From Thermoplasmatota archaeon (GTDB taxonomy: Archaea; Thermoplasmatota; E2; JACPAO01; JAHFTW01), in contig JANQNI010000082.1 in NCBI GenBank assembly GCA_028289805.1, positions 1 to 7,187 of the forward strand: a stretch of DNA of 7,187 nucleotides, read 5' to 3'. Below, one piece after another: positions 1-5,417 of this stretch (positions are counted from its first letter, which is position 1; each line of letters opens with the position of its first letter). Under the pieces are notes generated by a model that made no database searches, was not told where the DNA came from, and saw only the letters and a list, made by a program, of their open reading frames with translations. The position numbers and the translations under genes are program-made.

Positions 1-526
1 CCTCGAGGCGCATGGCGGCGTCGATGCTGGCGCTCATGCCCTCCTCGTACATCTGGATGGCGCGGCGGCTGACGCCCGCGACCTTCGCCATCACCCCGAG
101 GCTGAGGCCGCGCGCGGCGCGCTCGGAGCGCAGCCGGTCGGTGTCCAGGTGGACGTAGAAGCCGCCGGGGGCGGCGACCACCATCGGCGCGTCGCCGCCG
201 AGGGCGTACTCCGTCAGCGTGTTGGGGGTGACGATGGGGATGTCGTGGCGGCAGTAGACGACGCCGTCCTCCAGCGGGCCGGTGCCGGCGCGCAGCCCCA
301 CCAGGACGGGGCGGGCCTCCAGGAACTTGCACAGGACCTTGATCTCCCGCGCCACCGGCTCCGACAGGGCGTCCACGTTGGTCAGGACGCGCAGGATGAC
401 GAGGTCGTTGTCGCGGCGCGCGACGAGGTCGAAGCTGACGGGGCGCAGGTCGCAGCGTTCGCTGACGGCGAAGCCTGCCCGGGCGAGGACGGTGCGGACG
501 TGCTCGATCAACTCCACGCGCGCCAC
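1..526 (-). CDS. Archaeal HTH-type transcriptional regulator (Cro/C1 helix-turn-helix with N-terminal nuclease-like domain), 3' end outside window
   Basis: Partial gene: the first 175 residues are present and the C-terminus lies beyond base 1. Residues about 1-125 form an alpha/beta domain containing CDLRPVSFDLVARRDNDLV (25-43) and ILRVLTNVDAL (44-54), then GGFYVHLDTDRLRSER (121-136). Residues about 133-165 form a Cro/C1-type helix-turn-helix (RGLSLGVMAKVAGVSRRAIQ, then YEEGM). This order matches the archaeal family annotated as putative HTH-type transcriptional regulatory protein, usually a little over 300 residues, so roughly half is missing. Its targets are not known to me. The chosen start is GTG at 526, with GGTG 5 bases upstream; a second GTG at 517 would remove three residues. 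It is transcribed away from the zinc-ribbon membrane gene at 657. Family assignment is firm; function as a DNA-binding regulator is inferred from the HTH. Confidence 0.88.
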   Translation of the reverse strand, partial: MARVELIEHVRTVLARAGFAVSERCDLRPVSFDLVARRDNDLVILRVLTNVDALSEPVAREIKVLCKFLEARPVLVGLRAGTGPLEDGVVYCRHDIPIVTPNTLTEYALGGDAPMVVAAPGGFYVHLDTDRLRSERAARGLSLGVMAKVAGVSRRAIQMYEEGMSASIDAAMRLE

Positions 527-656
527 AAGCGCACCAGGGATTGACCTTCTACAAGAACCGTTTGGTCGTGGCCGGGGGGACCAAGCCCCTGCGGCCGTTC
601 GGACCATTCCACCCGTTCCGGCCACTGCTAATGCCGCGTGGGGACGAGTCAGACCC
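527..656. promoter_or_regulatory. Divergent intergenic region between HTH regulator and zinc-ribbon membrane gene
   Basis: This 130-base spacer must carry promoters for both flanking genes. It contains an inverted repeat with 6-base arms, TTGGTC (562-567) and GACCAA (579-584), separated by 11 bases, which could be an operator for the adjacent HTH protein. No convincing archaeal TATA box is visible on either strand, so the promoter positions are not defined. Confidence 0.4.
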
Positions 657-953
657 ATGGCATCGCCCCGAACGAACGCCGTCATCGGCTGGAGCCTCGC
701 CGTCCTCGCGCTGCTGTCCTCCGCCGTGGCGGCCGTCGAGGCGTACCTCCAGGGGTATCCCACCCCGTTGAGCATCGTCACCGCCCTCCTGCTCGTCGGC
801 ACCGCCATCGCCTGGCCCCTCGTCACCGCCGAGCGAACCGCCCCGACCGGACTGCCGACCTGCCGGGAGTGCGGCCACACCGCGTGGGGCTTCACCGAGT
901 TCCGCTTCTGCATCCACTGCGGGTCCACCCGCGTCACCAGCAGCCTGCCGTGA
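657..953 (+). CDS. Small membrane protein with two transmembrane helices and a C-terminal zinc ribbon
   Basis: A 98-residue protein starting at ATG 657. Residues about 11-31 and 36-57 are hydrophobic and fit two membrane-spanning helices joined by a short loop (QGYPTP). The C-terminal segment carries CRECG (69-73) and CIHCG (85-89), a C-x2-C...C-x2-C zinc-ribbon pattern with 12 residues between pairs. The short loop implies a hairpin with both ends on the same side, probably the cytoplasm. The reading frame remains open far upstream, but the ATG immediately precedes the plausible protein sequence and the codons upstream look non-coding. No clear Shine-Dalgarno sequence is present, so the transcript may be leaderless or weakly translated. 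It is divergent from the HTH regulator. I do not recognise a named family; the zinc site suggests protein or nucleic-acid contact rather than catalysis. Confidence 0.72.
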   Translation: MASPRTNAVIGWSLAVLALLSSAVAAVEAYLQGYPTPLSIVTALLLVGTAIAWPLVTAERTAPTGLPTCRECGHTAWGFTEFRFCIHCGSTRVTSSLP

Positions 954-1019
954 GGACCCGGCGCGCGTTCCGGCGGCTCACCAAACCCTCCAAGGCCCCC
1001 GACGCCCCCACGAGGAGGC

Positions 1020-1088
1020 ATGCACGCCGCCCCAGCCCAGACCGCGCCGCAACCGCGCCGCCCCCGGACCGAGACGGTGCCGCGATGA
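1020..1088 (+). CDS. Possible 22-residue leader ORF
   Basis: ATG 1020 opens a 22-codon frame rich in Pro, Arg and Ala (beginning MHAAPAQTAPQ). Its TGA stop (1086-1088) overlaps the ATG (1085-1087) of the next ORF as ATGA, a typical arrangement for translational coupling. A GAGGAGG sequence sits at 1012-1018, but only one base separates it from the ATG, which is too close for normal initiation. Composition alone could produce this in GC-rich DNA, so it is a weak call. Confidence 0.2.
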   Translation: MHAAPAQTAPQPRRPRTETVPR

Positions 1089-1225
1089 TCGTCCCCGACG
1101 ACGACTGGGCGGGCCGCGACTACCTCGACCGGTTCACCGACCGCGGCGTCCTGTGCCGCGAGTCGTCGCGCAAGGCCCACCCCGGCAGGCGCCGCGGCGG
1201 ACGACGGCCACGCCGCAGTTCGTAG
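1085..1225 (+). CDS. Possible 46-residue charged small protein
   Basis: ATG 1085 opens a 46-residue frame. The N-terminal half is acidic and aromatic (MIVPDDDWAGRDYLDRF, residues 1-17) and the C-terminal third is strongly basic (rich in Arg, ending RRPRRSS). The third codon positions are almost all G or C through residue 38, as in the window's clear genes. The start overlaps the stop of the preceding tiny ORF as ATGA. It converges with the minus-strand gene ending at 1281. I recognise no family. The basic tail could bind nucleic acid, but that is guesswork; arginine-rich frames are also a common chance product in GC-rich DNA. Confidence 0.3.
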   Translation: MIVPDDDWAGRDYLDRFTDRGVLCRESSRKAHPGRRRGGRRPRRSS

Positions 1226-1280
1226 ACGACGCGGGCAGAGCCCACGGCGCGACCCCGGCCGGCCCCACGGACAGGCGACG

Positions 1281-1439
1281 TCAGTCGCGCAGTTCGTAGA
1301 TCACGTCCCGGAGCCCGTGCTTCACCGCGTCCGCCACCTCGAGGAGGGCGTACACCGCCGCCGCCGCAACGCGGATGGCCGGCTCGGCGTTGTCCGAGAC
1401 GGCAGCCAGGTGCCGGAGGGCCTCCCTGCGTGGCTCCAT
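1281..1439 (-). CDS. 52-residue helical protein of unknown function
   Basis: ATG at 1439 is preceded by AGGTG (1448-1452 on the plus strand as CACCT) with an 8-base spacer, a good ribosome-binding site. The product is predicted to be almost wholly alpha-helical: MEPRREALRHLAAVSDN, then AEPAIRVAAAAVYALLEVAD, then AVKHGLRDVIYELRD. Charged and small hydrophobic residues alternate in an amphipathic pattern, suggesting a helical hairpin or bundle that self-associates. It has no membrane segment or cysteine. The frame stays open much further upstream, but that part is antisense to the winged-helix gene and is not credible. It is divergent from the winged-helix gene at 1567, with 127 bases between the two starts, and the two may be co-regulated. 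No named family is recognised. Confidence 0.6.
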   Translation of the reverse strand: MEPRREALRHLAAVSDNAEPAIRVAAAAVYALLEVADAVKHGLRDVIYELRD

Positions 1440-1566
1440 GGCCGCCGCACCTGGAGGGAGATGAAGAAGGCGTCGAGGCACATACGGCCAAAAAACCACC
1501 CACAAAGGACCCCCGGAATCGTCACCTTTGTATCCGGGGCCCGATTCTAGGGCCTGGGGTGAGCCA
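1440..1566. promoter_or_regulatory. Divergent promoter region with overlapping inverted repeats
   Basis: The spacer serves the minus-strand 52-residue gene and the plus-strand winged-helix gene. Three inverted repeats interleave between 1502 and 1547: ACAAAGG (1502-1508) with CCTTTGT (1525-1531), CCCCGGA (1511-1517) with TCCGGGG (1533-1539), and GAATCG (1516-1521) with CGATTC (1542-1547). The AT-richer CTTTGTAT at 1526-1533 lies about 35 bases ahead of the TTG start and could be a weak TATA element. If so, the first repeat overlaps it, as an operator would. Confidence 0.5.
1556..1563 (+). promoter_or_regulatory. Ribosome-binding site deciding the winged-helix gene start
   Basis: GGGGTGAG lies just before TTG 1567, with GGTGA 4 bases from the start codon. 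It favours TTG 1567 over the upstream in-frame TTG at 1528, which has no such site. GTG 1576 is the remaining alternative. Confidence 0.55.
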
Positions 1567-2103
1567 TTGAACCGTGTGGCCCTTACGCATGAGATCGAGC
1601 ACGACGAGACCCAATACCCGGTTGCCGCGTCGAACGTGGAGATCGTCGTGGACTTCGCCGTCAACGACGTTCCCGAGGTTGCACAGCGCCGCTTCTTCGC
1701 CGAGGCCCTGCGGAGAGCCGCCGACGGCGTGGACGGGGGCGAGGGCACGTTCACCGAGCTGATGGAGGGCGAGAAGGCCCCCGGCGACGTGCAAGCCGAG
1801 GCCGCCTCCTGGGTGGTCCCCGCGGACCTGCACATGAAGAGCGGCAAGGCCGCCCACCGCTTCCTCGCTGCCGCCGCCGAACTGGCCGAGCAGGGGCAGG
1901 TGCCCACCACGCAGGAGGTCGCGCAGAAGGCCGGGATGAGCCTGCCGCCCGTGTACCGCTACATCGACGGGGAGACGGAGGCGGGCGCGTACCTGGCGCC
2001 CCTCATCCGCGTGGAGAAGCGCGGCCGCGCCTACACCATCGACGTGACGCCCCTGGGGCGCCTGGTGGCCCAGCGCATCCGGGACGGCGGTCTGCCCAGC
2101 TGA
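1567..2103 (+). CDS. Winged-helix DNA-binding protein with an unrecognised N-terminal domain
   Basis: The product is 178 residues from TTG 1567. Residues about 92-172 form a winged helix: helix 1 (SGKAAHRFLAAAAELAEQ, 92-109), a helix-turn-helix (TTQEVAQKAGMSLPPVYRYI, 114-133), then a beta-rich wing (LIRVEKRGRAYTIDVTPLG, 146-164) and a closing helix. This is the standard layout of archaeal wHTH regulators. The first 90 residues are different: VEIVVDFAVNDVPEVAQRRF (24-43) looks like a beta strand followed by a helix, and the rest is acidic, ending SWVVPADLHM (81-90). I do not recognise that domain; it could sense a ligand or mediate dimerisation. The protein is likely a transcriptional regulator, possibly of itself and the divergent 52-residue gene through the inverted repeats between them. 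It converges with top6A. Confidence 0.75.
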   Translation: MNRVALTHEIEHDETQYPVAASNVEIVVDFAVNDVPEVAQRRFFAEALRRAADGVDGGEGTFTELMEGEKAPGDVQAEAASWVVPADLHMKSGKAAHRFLAAAAELAEQGQVPTTQEVAQKAGMSLPPVYRYIDGETEAGAYLAPLIRVEKRGRAYTIDVTPLGRLVAQRIRDGGLPS

Positions 2104-2148
2104 GCAGGAACGCCCCTTCCCCCCTCTTTCCTGGACCGGCCCCGCCTG

Positions 2149-2191
2149 TCCGAGGACGCCCATCTCGGTGCGCTCCTCCGGCAGGCACGTG
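2149..2191. repeat. Partial duplicate of the top6A 3' end
   Basis: Bases 2158-2191 match 2275-2308, inside the last codons of top6A, at 31 of 34 positions with a constant offset of 117. Similarity continues into 2149-2157 with one single-base gap. Read on the minus strand, the copy gives LPEERTEMG where Top6A has LPEKLTEMG. The three core differences correspond to Tyr to Cys, Lys to Glu and Leu to Arg, and all raise GC content. A copy free of coding constraint explains this best. It lies downstream of the true top6A stop. Confidence 0.85.
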
Positions 2192-2195
2192 CCAC

Positions 2196-2219
2196 GTCTC
2201 GGGGCTCCGCCCCTGAGAC
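2196..2219. terminator. Strong hairpin in the convergent spacer, possible terminator
   Basis: GTCTCGGGGC (2196-2205) pairs with GCCCC (2209-2213) and GAGAC (2215-2219), giving a 10-base-pair stem with a 3-base loop and one bulged base at 2214. It sits between the ends of the winged-helix gene and top6A, where a two-way terminator would be expected. No T-run follows it on either strand, so intrinsic termination is uncertain. It may instead stabilise a 3' end or be a small dispersed palindromic repeat. Confidence 0.5.
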
Positions 2220-2262
2220 CCCCGAGGGCCGCCGACGCTACGCGCCGACGACCCACGAGCCC

Positions 2263-3390
2263 CTACCGAAGGATGCCCATCTCGGTGAGCTTCTCCGGCA
2301 GGTACGTGTCGGTCACGAAGTCGAGACCGTACTTGGCCAGCGCCTGCTGCTCGGACTTCTTGCCCAGTTGCAGTTGGTACTCGATCTCGCCGCGCCACAG
2401 CTCGTCGTCGAAGCGGGGGTCGGCCAGCTCGGACTTCAGCGCCTCCACGTCCCGGTCCGTGAGCTTGTCGCTCGGGAGGTCGTAGTTGGTGATGTCGCTG
2501 GGCGTGATGCCGAGGTACTGCGCCGTGGGGGTGGCGAGGTACTCGCTGATGTGGGCGGTCTTGATGGCGCCGTAGGCGACGGACGCGAAGATGCGGTAGC
2601 TCCAGGGGTCGCCGTCCGTGAAGACGATGACCGGCAGGCCGCTTTCCTCGTTGAGGCGCTTCAGCAGGCGCCGCGTGGAGCGGGCCGGCTGGCCCTTGAG
2701 GTGGACGAGGCCGCAGTTGGCGCTGGTGTCGAAGCCGTTCTCGGCCAACCGGGCGAACATACCACCGGTCTCGATGGCGACGACGAAGTCGACGTTGACG
2801 TCCTTGAACCGGAGCCGGTCCGGCTCCACGTTGTAGGGGATGTTGTAGCCGGCGTCGCCCACGTCGTCCTGGCAGTGGATGGTGCGGCGCGACCCGGTGC
2901 GGGTGGTCTCGACGACCTTCAGGTCGCCGGTCATGGCGGCGCCGTTCTCCTCCGGCCGCAGCTTGAAGTCTTCGCGCAGCCGCCCCGTCATGACCTCCAG
3001 GTCCTCGGCCAGGCCGTCGCTCTCGTTCTGGGCGCCGAACTTGCCCATGTCCCAGCCCTCGCTGATGTAGTACATCTCACGAAGCGTCGACGACTTCTCG
3101 TTGGCCACCATGTCCTTGATGAACTCGGACATGTACATGGTGCGCAGCAGCATGTAGGCGCCGTCCGTCTTCATGGCGGAGCGCGTCGTCATGCCGGCAC
3201 CGTACTTCCAGACGCGGTGCATGTCGTCGAAGACGATGTTGCTCTTGTTGCGGCTGGCCAGTTGCAGCTCCGGGATGCTGCCGGCCTTGAGGTGCTCGTA
3301 GATCCGCCCGGCGATGCCGTCCATCGACTTGATGGCGGCGGCCTCGCGTTGCTTCTTGGTCAGGGGCCTGCCGCCCGCGTCCGTGCTCAT
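2263..3390 (-). CDS. top6A: DNA topoisomerase VI subunit A (Spo11-like catalytic subunit)
   Basis: A 375-residue protein of normal length for the family. Subunit A makes the double-strand break through a tyrosine, with a Toprim domain binding Mg2+, and works as an A2B2 complex with subunit B. Residues about 20-150 form the winged-helix (5Y-CAP) domain with the catalytic motif LREMYYISEG (103-112); by analogy with Spo11 the nucleophile is the second tyrosine, Tyr108. The Toprim domain carries Glu207 (VAIETGGMF) and the D-x-D pair Asp259/Asp261 (FTDGDPWSYR), all intact. ATG 3390 overlaps the top6B stop as ATGA and has GGAGG 6 bases upstream. The frame stays open further upstream, but that part is antisense-like and lies within top6B. 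The last 15 codons have a decayed duplicate downstream. Identification is firm. Confidence 0.98.
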   Translation of the reverse strand: MSTDAGGRPLTKKQREAAAIKSMDGIAGRIYEHLKAGSIPELQLASRNKSNIVFDDMHRVWKYGAGMTTRSAMKTDGAYMLLRTMYMSEFIKDMVANEKSSTLREMYYISEGWDMGKFGAQNESDGLAEDLEVMTGRLREDFKLRPEENGAAMTGDLKVVETTRTGSRRTIHCQDDVGDAGYNIPYNVEPDRLRFKDVNVDFVVAIETGGMFARLAENGFDTSANCGLVHLKGQPARSTRRLLKRLNEESGLPVIVFTDGDPWSYRIFASVAYGAIKTAHISEYLATPTAQYLGITPSDITNYDLPSDKLTDRDVEALKSELADPRFDDELWRGEIEYQLQLGKKSEQQALAKYGLDFVTDTYLPEKLTEMGILR

Positions 3391-5417
3391 TCTTCGCCTC
3401 CGTGCCAGGGGTCTGCTCCCACAACGTTGATTTCGTTGATGCCCTCCACGTACAGGTCGAGCCCGTCCAGGTCGCCCTTGCCGACGCCGGCCACGTCGAA
3501 GCGGATCTCCGCCTTGGCCGCGGGCTCCATCTTGGGCACGTCCCACAGGAGGTATCGCTCGGCGACCTTCCGGGGCGCCGGCTCCGCCTCGACGAAGACG
3601 GCGTTGTCGGGCAGCACGGCGTAGAGCTTGAAGCCCTGGGCCTTCTGCTTGTAGTTGGTGATGGTGAGCGTGCCCTTGCCCAGGTAGGCCTGCTTGGGCT
3701 TGACGGGCTCCGCGGGGACCCCGGGGACTTCGGCCGGGGCCTCGACGGGGTCGCCGTCGAAGGCCTCCAGCGTCAGTCCGCCGGCGGCCGAGGTCGGTAC
3801 CGGCAGCGGCGCCGCCTTGGGTGCGAGGGTGGCCCCCTCCAGCTTGGCGTACTCGGCGGACACGTCGTCGATCCACACCACGTCCATGATCTTGCAGACG
3901 ATGGGCGCCAGGTCCACCTCGGGCTTGCGCAGCATGGTGCTGGCCTTCTTGTTGATCTCGGGCAGGATCTTGGTGACGAGGTCGAACTTCTCGGACACCT
4001 TGGCGCGCTTGGCCTTCTTCTTCAGGTGCCGGCCCAGGCCGCGGGCGGCATCCTGCAGCGCGAGCTTGATCTCCTTGTGGATCTCCTCCATGGGCGCGAT
4101 GGCCTCCTTGGCCTCGCTCGTGAAGGGGACCTTGGTGCTGGCGACGTGGACGAGGATGATGGCGGGGCCGACGGGGGTGCCCTTGCCGCCGCGCTGCTCC
4201 AGCCCGTAGCGGCGCCAGTCGACGGCCTGCACGCCCAGGGTGCCCTCGCAGCCACCCTGCTGGTACAGCAGCGGCACGCGGTTGGCGAAGCGCAGGATGC
4301 GCACCTGCCCGTCCCTGGGCAGGGTGCCGCCGTAGACGACGCCCACCTCGACCTGGAACGGGTGGCCACCCCACACGGAGGGCGGGCGGGTGACGGTGGC
4401 GATGTACTCCGGGGAGACGTCCTCGGTCTCCTTCTTCAGGCCGCGGCGCACCAGGGTCTCGCCGATGGGGGCGAGGCAGTCCGTGGGCGGCGCCATGATC
4501 TTGACCTTCCCGAAGGCGGCGTGCAGGCGCCGCGCCTCGTCGCGGGTGAGGTCGCCGGGGGCGACGTTCTCCACCTTCGCCTCCGCCAGCAGCTTCTTGG
4601 CGGTGTCGGCGCCGACGCTGCTGAACTCCTTCTGGAGGAAGGTGGTCATCTTGCGGTACTCGCTGTGCTTGGCCATCTTCAGGATGGTGCCCAGCTCCGT
4701 GCCCAGCGGGTGCGGCTTGATGGCCTCCGTCTTCGGAGGCACCTCGTCGCTGGCGCGGTCGAAGACGAACGCCTGCCCCGTCGGGTCGGTGAAGGTGATC
4801 TTTGCGTGGGGGTTGACGATGGACGTGGAGCGCAGGTACTCGAAGACCGACTGCTTGCCGCCCTGGTAGCGCGCCTTCAGGACGACCTCGATGCGGGTGC
4901 CGTGGGGCTTCTCCCAGTGATCCAACTCCGTGGAGAACGTCTTGGGCTGGTTCGTCTTCGTGTCGATGGCCAACTCCATGCGCACCGCGGGCTTGCCGTG
5001 GCCAATCTTGCTCGTGACGAAGGCGTGGTGGCCCGTCGTGATCTGGCCGTACAGCACCACCGCCGAGATGCCGATGCCCTGCTGGCCGCGCGACTGGCGG
5101 ATGGCGTGGAAGCGGGAACCGTACAGCAGGCGCGCGAAGATGTTGGGCATCTGCTTCTTCACCACGCCGGGACCGTTGTCCTCGATGACCAGCGTGTACT
5201 CCCCGTCGTGCTCCGTCGGCGAGACGGACACCGCGATGTCCGGCAGGATGTTGGCCTCCTCGCAGGCATCCAGTGCATTGTCCACCGCCTCCTTGACCGA
5301 CGTGATGAGCGCCTTGGTGGGGCTGTCGAAACCGAGAATCTGCCGGTTGCGCTCGAAGAACTCCGCGACGCTGATCTCCTTCTGGCCCTTGGCAAGCTCC
5401 TCCGCGATGGCGGCCAC
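3387..5417 (-). CDS. top6B: DNA topoisomerase VI subunit B (GHKL ATPase subunit)
   Basis: A 676-residue protein. Subunit B binds ATP, dimerises to close the gate around a DNA duplex and drives strand passage by subunit A. The Bergerat fold shows the N box EAVDNALDA (43-51, Glu43 and Asn47), the G1 box EDNGPGV (79-85) and the G2 lid SRGQQGIGISA (109-119). Residues about 230-308 form the helix-two-turns-helix domain. The transducer domain follows, with the switch lysine Lys429 in STKVPFTSEAKEA (427-439), and ends near 525. A Pro/Ala-rich linker (about 530-575) leads to a beta-rich domain (about 577-676), as in the longer methanogen subunits with an Ig-like C-terminal domain; the short crenarchaeal form is about 530 residues. 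GTG 5417 has GAGGTGA 7 bases upstream. It is the first gene of the operon with top6A. Confidence 0.98.
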   Translation of the reverse strand: MAAIAEELAKGQKEISVAEFFERNRQILGFDSPTKALITSVKEAVDNALDACEEANILPDIAVSVSPTEHDGEYTLVIEDNGPGVVKKQMPNIFARLLYGSRFHAIRQSRGQQGIGISAVVLYGQITTGHHAFVTSKIGHGKPAVRMELAIDTKTNQPKTFSTELDHWEKPHGTRIEVVLKARYQGGKQSVFEYLRSTSIVNPHAKITFTDPTGQAFVFDRASDEVPPKTEAIKPHPLGTELGTILKMAKHSEYRKMTTFLQKEFSSVGADTAKKLLAEAKVENVAPGDLTRDEARRLHAAFGKVKIMAPPTDCLAPIGETLVRRGLKKETEDVSPEYIATVTRPPSVWGGHPFQVEVGVVYGGTLPRDGQVRILRFANRVPLLYQQGGCEGTLGVQAVDWRRYGLEQRGGKGTPVGPAIILVHVASTKVPFTSEAKEAIAPMEEIHKEIKLALQDAARGLGRHLKKKAKRAKVSEKFDLVTKILPEINKKASTMLRKPEVDLAPIVCKIMDVVWIDDVSAEYAKLEGATLAPKAAPLPVPTSAAGGLTLEAFDGDPVEAPAEVPGVPAEPVKPKQAYLGKGTLTITNYKQKAQGFKLYAVLPDNAVFVEAEPAPRKVAERYLLWDVPKMEPAAKAEIRFDVAGVGKGDLDGLDLYVEGINEINVVGADPWHGGEE
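3397..3401 (-). promoter_or_regulatory. Ribosome-binding site of top6A inside top6B
   Basis: GGAGG on the minus strand lies 6 bases before ATG 3390, within the last codons of top6B. With the ATGA overlap it indicates translational coupling, which keeps the two subunits in step. Confidence 0.8.

Larger units (their letters stand above)
954..1280. other. Spacer with no confident gene
   Basis: This stretch lies between the zinc-ribbon gene and the minus-strand 52-residue gene. The only coding candidates are two tiny overlapping plus-strand ORFs at 1020-1225, listed separately. It also holds one copy of a 13-base direct repeat (1214-1226) that recurs at the 3' end of the 52-residue gene (1288-1300). 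No terminator-like T-run and no RNA gene is apparent. Confidence 0.5.

Noticed and set aside
638..1084. Plus-strand Arg/His/Pro-rich frame running across the zinc-ribbon gene
   Set aside because: Out-of-frame shadow of the zinc-ribbon gene; only the part after ATG 1085 resembles coding sequence.
1440..1910. N-terminal extension of the 52-residue minus-strand gene
   Set aside because: It runs antisense through the wHTH gene and the promoter region, while ATG 1439 has its own ribosome-binding site.
1522..2256. Minus-strand 244-codon frame antisense to the winged-helix gene
   Set aside because: Shadow of the wHTH gene. Its N-terminal part only reads through the duplicated top6A 3' end, which explains the Top6A-like residues there.
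2368..3624. A 418-codon open frame on the plus strand opposite top6A
   Set aside because: Antisense shadow of a confidently identified gene; its product is low-complexity and without motifs.
3391..4374. Upstream extension of the top6A frame by more than 300 codons
   Set aside because: The extension overlaps top6B in another frame and reads as Arg/Gly-rich noise; ATG 3390 with GGAGG and the family's normal length settle the start.
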